From assembly GCA_002348095.1 (NCBI GenBank), contig DDYT01000029.1, forward strand, positions 1 through 64,000: a stretch of DNA of 64,000 nucleotides, given 5' to 3'. The position numbers and the translations under genes were made by a program. Origin of the DNA: Erysipelotrichaceae bacterium UBA2227. Lineage in GTDB: Bacteria; Bacillota_I; Bacilli_A; Erysipelotrichales; Erysipelotrichaceae. Positions 7,808 through 15,902 of the stretch are shown here, piece by piece. How positions within the stretch are numbered: position 1 is the stretch's first letter; every line of letters starts with the position of its first letter. The notes below the pieces were generated by a model. It was not told the origin of the DNA, did no database searches, and worked only from the letters and a program-made list of their open reading frames with translations.

Positions 7808-9750
7808 ATGACGTCACAAAGTTGTTTGACCATGAAGGATTCATCACAGTATCGACTGGTCATGCCATCTATACGATGAATCGGGGAACGTTCAAAACAA
7901 AGGACCGTGTCATGGAGAAAAAAGTGCTAAAGCATGTTTCCTCCGTGGATAACTGCTATACATTCAGATATGAGGATATTGAAGTCATTATGATCGTAAA
8001 CGTTGAGAACGATCAGATAACATGTACATTTGACTGTCCGCCGCAAATCAATCGGTTATGGATTCAGATTCCTTCGACCGTTGATGAAGGAATCTATGGA
8101 TGCGGGGAGCAGTTCACGCATCTTAACTTGAAGGGAAAGAAAGTTCCGATTTGGGTTTCTGAACATCATTCATTAAATAAATTACTGAAAAAGGCTATCC
8201 GAACAAAGCTTCTTGGCGTGAATAATGACTATATCAGTAACTATAAATATCATCAGACCTACATTGCCCAACCGACTTTCGTTAGCAGCAAGGCATTGTT
8301 GGTACATGCAGATACCACCTCTTATTGTGAGTTCGATTTTTCCGAAAGCAATCTTACGACTCTGTATTTTCGATCTGTACCAGACTCAATACTGTTATAT
8401 CAAGGTAAAAATATATCGGATTGCCTGAGCTTTCTGTCCGAAAAAATCGGCAAACACCCCAGACTGCCGCAATGGGTATCAACAGGAGCTATTGTGGCAA
8501 GTCAAGGCGGATGGCAAAAAGCATTTGACTTAGTTGAGAAAGTTCAGAATCATGGCGGAAGGATAAGTGCTGTTTGGTCCCAAGATTGGTCAGGCCAACT
8601 GATTACGAAGTTTGGGACACAGGTCTATTGGAACTGGCAGGTAGATGAACAGCTCTATAATGATGCCAGAGAAAAAATCGAACTTCTTCGCCTGAAAGGA
8701 GTCCGTTTTCTCGGTTATATCAATACTTTTCTCAAAGAAGATACCTTTTTGTATAATGAAGCAAAGAAGAAGAAATTTCTTGTAATGACAAAAGATCATG
8801 TTCCTTATCTGATAAAATCGACCACCTTTCAGGCCGGTATCGTTGACCTGACGAACCCGGAAGCTTTTAACTGGTACAAAAAAGTCATTCAGCATGAAAT
8901 GATTGATTTGGGACTAAGCGGCTGGATGGCTGACTTTGGTGAATACCTGCCTACCGACGCCGTGATTTCAGATCCCCGAAGTGCTGAATATTTGCATAAC
9001 CTTTGGCCGGATTTGTGGGCGAGGTGCAACTATGAAGCCGTTTGTGAACGAGGTAAAGAAAACGAAATATTTATTTTCAATCGTGCCGGATTTACGCAGA
9101 CGCATCGTTATACACATTCAATGTGGGCAGGGGATCAGCATGTTGATTTCTCTAAAGAGTATGGTTTGCCTTCTGCTATTGTAGCGATGCTATCACTATC
9201 CATGATTGGAAAAGGTGTTTCTCATAGTGATATCGGTGGATATACAACGATATTTCATATGAAACGTAATGAAGAGTTGTTTATGCGCTGGAGTGAAATG
9301 AACGTATTCTCTCCGGTGTTTCGTACACATGAAGGCAATCGGCCACAAAGCAATGTTCAAGCGGATACCAATGAGAATGTATTGAATCATTTCGGCCGAA
9401 TGTCCTCCTTATTTGCGCAGCTCGAACCTTATCATCAATATGTTCTGGAAGAGTATCATCAAAAAGGAATGCCGCTAATCCGTCCTATGGTCATGATGTC
9501 AGAGGATAAAGCAGCCGCTGATCTTCAGTATCAGTACATGTATGGAGACAGCTTACTTATTGCTCCCATCATTGAGGAAAAAGCAACATCCGTTAAGGTG
9601 TGGCTGCCAGAAGGGGCATGGACACACCTGTTTACAAAAAACATGATTTCAGGCGGATGGCATCTCATACATGCCCCCATCGGTCAACCCGCAGTGTTTG
9701 TAAAAAATGATACGGCTTGGACCGAATTTTTGATAAAACTTAGTGTATAA
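7804..9750 (+). CDS. GH31 glycosidase, YihQ-like sulfoquinovosidase
   Basis: The 648-residue protein aligns by eye with E. coli YihQ over long stretches. It has SQDWSG at residue 259, the nucleophile in WMADFGEYLPTD (Asp377), the acid/base Asp444 in MWAGDQ, HSDIGGYTT and RTHEGNRP. These are hallmarks of sulfoquinovosidases rather than alpha-glucosidases. Of the sulfonate-pocket residues known in YihQ (Gln, Gln, Arg, Trp, Tyr), the equivalents here are Gln234, Gln260, Gln273, Trp276 and Tyr480, so the Arg is replaced by Gln. I chose ATG 7804, which overlaps the importer stop; an in-frame GTG at 7783 would add seven residues. No signal peptide is visible, so it acts in the cytoplasm. It would release sulfoquinovose from its glycerol glycoside. 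Confidence 0.85.
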   Translation: MNDVTKLFDHEGFITVSTGHAIYTMNRGTFKTKDRVMEKKVLKHVSSVDNCYTFRYEDIEVIMIVNVENDQITCTFDCPPQINRLWIQIPSTVDEGIYGCGEQFTHLNLKGKKVPIWVSEHHSLNKLLKKAIRTKLLGVNNDYISNYKYHQTYIAQPTFVSSKALLVHADTTSYCEFDFSESNLTTLYFRSVPDSILLYQGKNISDCLSFLSEKIGKHPRLPQWVSTGAIVASQGGWQKAFDLVEKVQNHGGRISAVWSQDWSGQLITKFGTQVYWNWQVDEQLYNDAREKIELLRLKGVRFLGYINTFLKEDTFLYNEAKKKKFLVMTKDHVPYLIKSTTFQAGIVDLTNPEAFNWYKKVIQHEMIDLGLSGWMADFGEYLPTDAVISDPRSAEYLHNLWPDLWARCNYEAVCERGKENEIFIFNRAGFTQTHRYTHSMWAGDQHVDFSKEYGLPSAIVAMLSLSMIGKGVSHSDIGGYTTIFHMKRNEELFMRWSEMNVFSPVFRTHEGNRPQSNVQADTNENVLNHFGRMSSLFAQLEPYHQYVLEEYHQKGMPLIRPMVMMSEDKAAADLQYQYMYGDSLLIAPIIEEKATSVKVWLPEGAWTHLFTKNMISGGWHLIHAPIGQPAVFVKNDTAWTEFLIKLSV

Positions 9751-9770
9751 TAGGTGCATTAGATGAAACA

Positions 9771-9782
9771 AGGATGCATCCT
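9771..9782. promoter_or_regulatory. perfect 12-bp palindrome AGGATGCATCCT before the ROK gene
   Basis: The self-complementary AGGATGCATCCT lies 21 bases upstream of the regulator start. The same half-sites form the hairpin arms at 6285-6311. This is a candidate binding site of the ROK protein; no direct evidence. Confidence 0.4.
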
Positions 9783-9803
9783 GCGGAAGGTGGGAAAGTA
9801 AAC

Positions 9804-10805
9804 ATGATATTTTCTATAAATCAGAGAAAACTTATGGGACTGCTTTTAACTGAGGGGCCACTTTCACGTAAAGTTCTTGCTGAGAAGATGAAACTTACCA
9901 CAGCAGCTATCACTGTAATGACACAATCATTGATTGAAGAAGGATTAATCGTGGAACTCGGCGAAATTGACAGTGGCAAAGTCGGCAGAAAAGAGACGCT
10001 CATCGATTTAAGTGATGCAAAGTATGTATCTGTAGGAATGGATATTCGAGTTAATCTCATAAATGTCAGTATTACCGACATAAAGGGCAGATTGCTCGAA
10101 TGCCAGAAACTGCCAACCATTGAAGAAGCCATCGGGTTCTTGCAGTTTACCTTACCTAAATACCAATATTTTCATGAGATTGCTGTTTTATGCCGTGGAT
10201 ATCAAGGACTCGAAGTATATGATCAAACGGTAAAAAAAGTCGAAAAACTCATGAGTGAAGTTCAGTTACCTTACAGAATTTTGCATAATGTGGCTGCATT
10301 AGCCATTCTACACAAATTTTACTATCCTAACGATTCCAATTTCTTGTTGGTAAAATATGGCCCTGGCGTTGGAAGTGCGATCATGACTAACGGAGTCCTG
10401 CTAAGCAACGATCGCAGCCGAAGTTCTGAATTCGGACACATGGTTGTTGATCCACTTGAGGCACATACACTGGAAGAATTGATTTCTTATTCCACCGTGG
10501 CCGAAGGTATCGAGGATTCCCAGGTCGTTGAGTATTTGGTAGATTCCAAAGCAACTTTGGATTACATCATGACAAAAATGGCTTTTTGCATCGTGAATTC
10601 GCATGTCCTACTTGGGCTGGATAAAATCATTGTCGCCGGAAGCATCTTTGTTTATGATGAAGTATTTCAAGTGTTGAAAGACAAGATTCAGAAGTATTCA
10701 CGTTTTATTTCAAGTGAAGATTTAGTTCGTATTGATGAATACGAAGAGAAAGAGAAAAAGATAGGATCGATTGTTGCATTATATCTGCATTTTTTAGATT
10801 ACTGA
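9804..10805 (+). CDS. ROK-family transcriptional regulator, likely controls the sulfoquinovose genes
   Basis: The 333-residue protein has an N-terminal winged helix (INQRKLMGLLLTEGPLSRKVLAEKM, then TTAAITVMTQSLIEEGLI) and a C-terminal ROK/actin-like domain from about residue 75 (SVGMDIRVNLINVSI, VKYGPGVGSAI, SSEFGHMV). Repressors of this family bind sugars in the ROK domain. I place the start at ATG 9804 after GAAGGTGGG; an upstream ATG at 9774 lacks a good ribosome site and overlaps the palindrome. It is the last gene of the cluster and follows the glycosidase by 53 bases. The effector is likely sulfoquinovose or a derivative, by context only. Confidence 0.8.
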   Translation: MIFSINQRKLMGLLLTEGPLSRKVLAEKMKLTTAAITVMTQSLIEEGLIVELGEIDSGKVGRKETLIDLSDAKYVSVGMDIRVNLINVSITDIKGRLLECQKLPTIEEAIGFLQFTLPKYQYFHEIAVLCRGYQGLEVYDQTVKKVEKLMSEVQLPYRILHNVAALAILHKFYYPNDSNFLLVKYGPGVGSAIMTNGVLLSNDRSRSSEFGHMVVDPLEAHTLEELISYSTVAEGIEDSQVVEYLVDSKATLDYIMTKMAFCIVNSHVLLGLDKIIVAGSIFVYDEVFQVLKDKIQKYSRFISSEDLVRIDEYEEKEKKIGSIVALYLHFLDY

Positions 10806-11071
10806 TAAATACAAAACTCAGTTCAAACATTTGCACATTCAACACAGATACCGCTTTTTTCCATTGTGCGTTTTGATTCTCGGTATGAAAGATTTATTTT
10901 GTTGTCCTGCTTTGATTTTGAGAAATCAGGAGAAAGCAAGCAAAATATAAGCATACATCCCTTCGCAAGTGTTTCAATGGGTGCCACACGCATAATTGAG
11001 ATGATTGGCATCGTATATTGATTTTGACACTTTAGGAGGTTATACTGAAGTTATCAATCCGGAGGTACTCC
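10806..11071. other. intergenic stretch without recognisable gene
   Basis: A 266-base AT-rich gap between the ROK regulator and the DtxR-type gene. No convincing ORF, hairpin terminator or RNA gene is visible; it presumably holds the promoter of the downstream gene. Confidence 0.5.
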
Positions 11072-11434
11072 ATGAAATACCAAGACTCAGCCGAAATGTA
11101 TATAAAGACCATCTACCAGTTACAGCAGGAGCACGGTCATGTTCATATCACCGATATCGCAAAAGCACTGAAAGTAACAAAGCCCAGCGCAACCAAGGCG
11201 GCTGATGTATTAAAGAGCCGCGGATTGATTGAGAAAGAAGGGTATGGACCGGTCTTGTTGACGCAGGAAGGTGTCCTGTTGGCGGAGAAGATCATGATTC
11301 GTCACAATATTATCGCAATGTACCTGGAAAAAGTACTGAATCTGGATGCGGATGAGGTCGAAGAAAATGCCTGCCGGATGGAACACGTCGTGACCGAACA
11401 TATGATTGAGGCCATGGCAAAAGCTGTGAAGTAG
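11072..11434 (+). CDS. DtxR/MntR-family metal-dependent regulator, short form
   Basis: The 120-residue protein has an N-terminal winged helix (YIKTIYQLQQEHGHVHITDIAKAL, recognition helix around KPSATKAADVLKSRGLI) and a dimerisation/metal domain (NIIAMYLEKVLNLDADEVEENACRMEHVV). The His, Glu and Cys residues in HNII, EENACRMEH are in the usual metal-binding places. It stops after the second domain and has no SH3-like C-terminal domain, as in MntR-type proteins. GGAGGTACTCC precedes the start. Likely effectors are manganese or iron. No metal transporter gene is adjacent, so its target is unknown. Confidence 0.8.
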   Translation: MKYQDSAEMYIKTIYQLQQEHGHVHITDIAKALKVTKPSATKAADVLKSRGLIEKEGYGPVLLTQEGVLLAEKIMIRHNIIAMYLEKVLNLDADEVEENACRMEHVVTEHMIEAMAKAVK

Positions 11435-11455
11435 ATTAGTTATTTTAAAAAAAGC

Positions 11456-11475
11456 AAGCGAGAGCAATCTCGCTT
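11456..11475 (-). terminator. terminator of the LtaS-like gene
   Basis: Stem AAGCGAGA/TCTCGCTT with GCAA loop. On the minus strand it is followed by a run of seven T residues, directly after the stop of the minus-strand gene; it may also serve the convergent regulator gene. Confidence 0.7.
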
Positions 11476-11477
11476 TA

Positions 11478-13445
11478 CTATTTCACCCGAATGGAGTTTG
11501 TTTTACTTATAACCTCATTGTTCGCACTGACAATCCCGATGTGAACCGTACTTCCGGCGGGTATCGTATCACTTGAGGCCAACAGAACGGTTGAGCTGAT
11601 ATATTGTGTTTCAATGATCGAACTACCGACCATGATTTTACTGTACTTCGTGAAATTGGTTCCGGTAACAATCACCTTTTCATTGAAGACACTGGCTTGT
11701 TTGACTTCCTGAACTCTAAAACCTATCTGAAGGTTGGATGGCTGATAGGAACCCATTTGGCTGTACGCATATTTCTTGCCATACAGCAAATCATATTGCA
11801 GTAGATGCAAAATCGTTTCGTAATTAAGGTTCTGTGATTCAAACTGATGGATCTGTGTAAACAATCCCTCATGAATCTTTAACTGACCGAAAATCCAAGC
11901 CCCCAACTGATACGTCTCCACATTTCGATTGATTTTCTCTAAACCGATGTTATCCCAAATGACATAGTCTGTCGTGTTGCGGTTGCCTTCGATGAAATCA
12001 TCAAATGCCAAGCCTGGCAAGTGATCCCCAAAAAACACGATCACTGTCGGTTCACCGGTTTGTTGGACCTTATCAATGATCATCGGAATAATCGCATCGG
12101 ACTCATGAATCTGACTCAGATAGTACTCCAGCTGATTCTCGTCGGTTTTATTGACCATACCAAACACATGAAACGGATAATCCGGATTTTCGATGCGCGG
12201 ATAATCACCGTGCGACTGAACGGCAATCGCATACACCAAGTCCGGCTCATCTGTCTGATTCATTGCATCCATGATTTCATCCACCAAAACAAAATCCTTA
12301 GCCCAACCCAGTTCATTAAACTCTACGTTGCGCATAGTTTCCAATGTGCTGAACGCATCGAATCCCAGATGCGCAAATACTTTATTTCGTCCATAAAAGT
12401 TTCCGCTGTTATTATGTAAAATCGAAGCCCGATATCCCAGTTTCTTTAGGTTATACGCCATGCTTTCCGCGGTCTGTTCCAACAAGATCCCTTTATACGG
12501 ATATTCACCGGTACCGAAGTAGTCCAGACTCATGCCGGTGATCACCTCAAATTCCGTGTTTGCGGTTCCGCCGCCCAACGTCGGAACCGACAATAATCCG
12601 GATGAATACTGTTGTTTCAAAGCAGTGAAATTAGGGATCGGATTGGCCGAGAAACTGACCCCCGAAATCCGGTTAACATCGAAAAAAGACTCCAACTGAA
12701 CAAAAATTATATTGGCTTTGACGGCATCATGACTGTCCCTCATCAGATGTTTTACAATGCTCTTAATGGCGGCTTCTGTATAGACTTCCGGTTCCTTGAT
12801 GCCCTTGTTTAAAAGACTGTTGACAAAGCTGTACACGAAACCATACTGATCATAGATTTCGACCAAGTTGCCATTGGTCGAATAAAAGGCTCGAACAGAC
12901 GATGAAACATTCGGTATTCCATAGAGCAAAAGTAAGGCAGCTATAACCGTAACAAAGGCTTTTCGTGGGGCAACTTTGATTTTCACTGACTTCCGCCATG
13001 CTTTGATTATGACTGTCAGACAGATTGCGACGGCACATACAATCAGACCGATTTGGATCGGTGAGAGATAAATCGTAATGATATTGAACAGACTGGTGAT
13101 CAGTAAGAAATCATCAGAAGACAACGGTGTACGGCGATAGAACTGGATGATGAAATTACAAACTCCCAATACAAACCAAGAAAATGCAAAAATGCCGAAT
13201 GCAAAGTGTTTTCGTTTAAAGAAAAGCGAAATCGACAATGTCGAAAAAATGATAAGCAGATTGTATAGAAATACCATCGGTTTTGACAGTGCAAACGCAA
13301 AAACACCCGTCAGCGACTGACGGTGCAGTAGTTCGAGAATGACCCCCAAAATCAGCGAACTTACCCCGATTCGCATAATGGTCAATCCTTTATGTGAGAC
13401 AGACATTGTGTCTGTCCGAATGTATTTCTTACTGCGGACAAACAT
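11478..13445 (-). CDS. LtaS-like sulfatase-fold membrane phosphotransferase with C-terminal TIG/Ig-like domain
   Basis: This 655-residue protein has about five N-terminal membrane helices (residues 20-190) followed by an extracellular alkaline-phosphatase-fold domain. Motifs are IIFVQLESFFD (metal-binding Glu), GGGTANTEFEV with the catalytic Thr, LHNNSGNFYGR, VQSHGDYP and VVFFGDHLPG. This is the pattern of lipoteichoic acid synthase, which polymerises glycerol-phosphate outside the membrane. After the sulfatase domain, the last 80 or so residues (VIVTGTNF, SSTVLLA, end in NSIRVK) look like a TIG/Ig-like fold, an unusual extension. The start at 13445 follows GAGGTG. Other possible activities are phosphoglycerol or phosphoethanolamine transfer to another cell-surface glycan. 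Confidence 0.8.
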   Translation of the reverse strand: MFVRSKKYIRTDTMSVSHKGLTIMRIGVSSLILGVILELLHRQSLTGVFAFALSKPMVFLYNLLIIFSTLSISLFFKRKHFAFGIFAFSWFVLGVCNFIIQFYRRTPLSSDDFLLITSLFNIITIYLSPIQIGLIVCAVAICLTVIIKAWRKSVKIKVAPRKAFVTVIAALLLLYGIPNVSSSVRAFYSTNGNLVEIYDQYGFVYSFVNSLLNKGIKEPEVYTEAAIKSIVKHLMRDSHDAVKANIIFVQLESFFDVNRISGVSFSANPIPNFTALKQQYSSGLLSVPTLGGGTANTEFEVITGMSLDYFGTGEYPYKGILLEQTAESMAYNLKKLGYRASILHNNSGNFYGRNKVFAHLGFDAFSTLETMRNVEFNELGWAKDFVLVDEIMDAMNQTDEPDLVYAIAVQSHGDYPRIENPDYPFHVFGMVNKTDENQLEYYLSQIHESDAIIPMIIDKVQQTGEPTVIVFFGDHLPGLAFDDFIEGNRNTTDYVIWDNIGLEKINRNVETYQLGAWIFGQLKIHEGLFTQIHQFESQNLNYETILHLLQYDLLYGKKYAYSQMGSYQPSNLQIGFRVQEVKQASVFNEKVIVTGTNFTKYSKIMVGSSIIETQYISSTVLLASSDTIPAGSTVHIGIVSANNEVISKTNSIRVK

Positions 13446-13495
13446 GATTCACACCTCGATCAAATACGCATCTATTATAGCACTTTACGATAAAA

Positions 13496-13560
13496 ATGCC
13501 CAAACTTTAGAACAAGATGCCTGGTTTTTGAAACAACTGACATCTTGAAAAAATGGGCAT
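13496..13560. repeat. nested inverted repeats upstream of the VOC gene
   Basis: ATGCCCA (13496-13502) pairs with TGGGCAT (13554-13560), and inside it CAAGATG (13513-13519) pairs with CATCTTG (13541-13547). It could be a pair of operator sites or a folded leader RNA. Function unknown. Confidence 0.4.
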
Positions 13561-13615
13561 ATCATCACAGTATGATTTCTAAGTGTTTTATAATGATAAA
13601 AAGGCAGGAAAAACT

Positions 13616-14500
13616 ATGAGCAAAATCATCCCTCACCTATGGTACGACACTCAAGCGATACAAGCCGCCAACTTTTATGTGAGCTTGTTTGAGAATTCAA
13701 AAATTGATGGCGTTACCGTAATCAAAGATACACCTTCAGGCGATTGCGACTTTGTATATTTCACTTTGGCCGGCCAAGCGTTCTCAGCCATCAGTGCCGG
13801 ACCCTATTTCAAACTCAACCCCTCCATTTCCCTGACCGTAGCGTTTGACAACGAGAAAGAACTGCGGAACATCTGGGATAAACTGAGCGAAGGCGGTCAA
13901 CCGCTGATGCCCTTGGACGCATATCCGTTTTGTCCGCTCTACGGATGGATTCAGGACCGATTCGGACTGTCCTGGCAACTGATGCTTTTGCGGCCCGGCG
14001 ATATAACTCAAAAAATCACGATCAGCTTTTTGTTCAGTCAGTCACACAACGGCCAAAGTGAAGAGGCTGCAAGATACTACATGGACACCTTTACGCATAG
14101 CGAAATGCATATGATTCAGTACTATCAGCCCGGCGAGGTCAAAGCCAAACAAGCCAAGGTAAAATACCTCAATTTTAATATTAACGGACAACAGTTTTCG
14201 GCGATGGATCATGGATATGAGGCTGATTTTGATTTTAACGAAGCTTTCTCACTGATGGTATTATGCAAAGATCAGGCAGAAATCGATTACTTCTGGGAGA
14301 AACTGTCCCATGTTCCGGAAGCTGAGCAATGCGGCTGGTGCAAAGACCGCTTTGGCGTGTCTTGGCAAGTCGTTTCCGACGATTGGGATCATGTACTTTT
14401 TCATGGCAGTGAAGATGAGAAGAAGCGAGTGACCGATGCGTTTTTAGAAATGAAAAAATTCGATTTGGCTCAACTGGAAAGAGCAAGAAGAGGTGAGTGA
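13616..14500 (+). CDS. tandem VOC-domain protein (PhnB / 3-dmu-9_3-mt family)
   Basis: The 294-residue protein consists of two similar VOC domains, roughly 1-135 and 138-290. Each has an F-Y beta start (WYDTQAIQAANFYVSLF; SEEAARYYMDTF), a central EL/EID helix followed by WDKLSEGG or WEKLSHV, and an ending DRFGLSWQL or DRFGVSWQVV. This duplicated PhnB-like type is common and mostly uncharacterised; it is not a methyltransferase despite the domain name. The start at 13616 follows GGCAGGA. It is followed 1 nt later by a START-family gene, a pairing often seen in Bacillota. Its substrate cannot be named. Confidence 0.75.
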   Translation: MSKIIPHLWYDTQAIQAANFYVSLFENSKIDGVTVIKDTPSGDCDFVYFTLAGQAFSAISAGPYFKLNPSISLTVAFDNEKELRNIWDKLSEGGQPLMPLDAYPFCPLYGWIQDRFGLSWQLMLLRPGDITQKITISFLFSQSHNGQSEEAARYYMDTFTHSEMHMIQYYQPGEVKAKQAKVKYLNFNINGQQFSAMDHGYEADFDFNEAFSLMVLCKDQAEIDYFWEKLSHVPEAEQCGWCKDRFGVSWQVVSDDWDHVLFHGSEDEKKRVTDAFLEMKKFDLAQLERARRGE

Positions 14501-14501
14501 T

Positions 14502-14921
14502 ATGACGAGAAAACAGGTAGAAGTAAAGACTTTGGTAAGGGCACCGCTGAAACACGTTTGGACGTGCTGGGTCACACCGAAGCATGTTATCGGATGGAAC
14601 TTTGCGTCCGATGACTGGCACACACCCAAAGCAAACAACGAACTGCGCGTCGGCGGACGGTTTGTATATACCATGGCGGCGAAAGACGGAAGTTTCTCCT
14701 TTGATTTCAGCGGTACATTTATTGAAATTACAGAGCACAAAAAAATCATCACCCGACTGGATGATGATCGCATGGTGGTAGTGGAATTTGAGGATTTGGG
14801 ACGTGAGGTATCCGTTGTGGAAACCTTTGAAATCGAAGATGAAAACAGTGAAGAACTGCAACGCCAGGGATGGCAGGCTATTCTTGACAACTTCAAAAAA
14901 TATTCAGAGAGCATCCGGTAA
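14502..14921 (+). CDS. SRPBCC/AHSA1-family (START-like) small protein
   Basis: The 139-residue protein has the typical Bet_v1/AHSA1 layout: VRAPLKHVWTCWVTPKHVIGWNFASDDW at the start, the GGRFVY strand, FSGTFIEITEHKKI in the middle and a final amphipathic helix with GWQAILDNFKKY. Such proteins form a hydrophobic ligand cavity. ATG 14502 was chosen because AAGAGGTGAG precedes it; GTG 14493 overlaps the previous gene. It is the second gene of a two-gene unit with the VOC protein. No ligand is known. Confidence 0.75.
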   Translation: MTRKQVEVKTLVRAPLKHVWTCWVTPKHVIGWNFASDDWHTPKANNELRVGGRFVYTMAAKDGSFSFDFSGTFIEITEHKKIITRLDDDRMVVVEFEDLGREVSVVETFEIEDENSEELQRQGWQAILDNFKKYSESIR

Positions 14922-14936
14922 GGGACGCTCTTTTTT
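14908..14936 (+). terminator. terminator after the SRPBCC gene
   Basis: GAGCATCC/GGACGCTC hairpin with one mismatch followed by six T; it overlaps the stop codon and faces the convergent SDR gene. Confidence 0.65.
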
Positions 14937-15738
14937 AACCGATCAGGGATTTCAACTGCTCCGCAATCATCAGTGCGGCCCGCTTGGGACTCAAGCGGTT
15001 CATAAAGTTAAGCATCTTTGAGTCACTGCCCGCATACACATGATAGAGATTGTTTTCAATGGCATTGACAATGATGTCGGCAGCTTCCTGCGGTGTCAGT
15101 ACCTTAATTTTCGAGGTATCCGGTGGAGTGGTGAATTTCGTTTCTACTCCGGAATTCTTCGTTATTTCCGTAGAAACCCCTCCCGGAAACACCACCGAAA
15201 CACCGATGTTGGTATCCATCAGTTCTGATTTCAACCCTTCGGTCAGAAGCTTGACCGCGGCTTTGGACGCTCCGTAAATCGTCTGTCCCGGGACCGGTAC
15301 AAAACCGCCCATGCTGGAGACATTGAGGATATGCGCTTCCGGTCGGGTCAGCAGATGAGGTATAAAGGCTTTGCACATGTATAATGTTCCATAAAAATTG
15401 ACATTAAATACACGTTCGATCCGATCGTAGTCCAGTTCACTCACTTTGACAAATGGCTGAATGATACCGGCAATATTGACGATGCCATCCACAAACCCAA
15501 ACTGCTCCGTGGCATATTGCGGAATCTTTTCGACTTCTTCCCGCTTACTGATATTTGCCGTATAGAGTTTCAGATGATCCTGGAAGTTCACCGCAAGATC
15601 CAGAGTGTCTCGTAAGGCCATCGGATTGAGATCGACCGCAACGACTTTCGCACCTTTTTCCAATAATGTCAAAACGACGGCCCGACCGATTCCGTTTCCG
15701 CCTCCGGTAACAACAAAAACTTTTTCATTGATCTGCAT
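14935..15738 (-). CDS. short-chain dehydrogenase/reductase
   Basis: The 267-residue protein is a classical SDR. It has the cofactor motif VTGGGNGIGRA at residue 10, VNIAG near 90, the catalytic Ser in NVSSMGG, and YGASKAA with the Tyr and Lys. Asp in VAVDLN at the end of strand 2 suggests preference for NAD(H). The C-terminus is slightly long for the class (PKRAALMIAEQLKSLIG). It is a single gene transcribed toward the START-family gene. The substrate is unknown. Confidence 0.8.
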   Translation of the reverse strand: MQINEKVFVVTGGGNGIGRAVVLTLLEKGAKVVAVDLNPMALRDTLDLAVNFQDHLKLYTANISKREEVEKIPQYATEQFGFVDGIVNIAGIIQPFVKVSELDYDRIERVFNVNFYGTLYMCKAFIPHLLTRPEAHILNVSSMGGFVPVPGQTIYGASKAAVKLLTEGLKSELMDTNIGVSVVFPGGVSTEITKNSGVETKFTTPPDTSKIKVLTPQEAADIIVNAIENNLYHVYAGSDSKMLNFMNRLSPKRAALMIAEQLKSLIG

Positions 15739-15846
15739 AATTCGCCTCCTTATTTCTTTTTTGTATCATTTGTTCATATCGTACCATGACTCACAAGTGC
15801 GGGCAAACTCAATGCACTCTCAGATCGAAACTTTGTAAAGTAGCGG

Positions 15847-15876
15847 TTGAAAAGTCAGTCCCATCTTCGATACAAT
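15847..15876 (+). promoter_or_regulatory. promoter for the 15903 gene
   Basis: TTGAAA (15847-15852) and TACAAT (15871-15876) with an 18-base spacer, 26 bases before the start codon. Confidence 0.5.
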
Positions 15877-15902
15877 AGAACCACCGGACACAGGAGGATA
15901 TT

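Noticed and set aside
10823..11011. Minus-strand ORF in the gap after the ROK gene
   Set aside because: 62 low-complexity codons without a ribosome site or recognisable motif.
11024..11046. TTGACA and TATACT before the DtxR-type gene as a promoter
   Set aside because: The spacer is only 11 bases, too short for a normal sigma-A promoter.
12021..12419. Plus-strand ORF (132 codons) inside the LtaS-like gene
   Set aside because: It is antisense to the conserved sulfatase domain and shows no protein family features.
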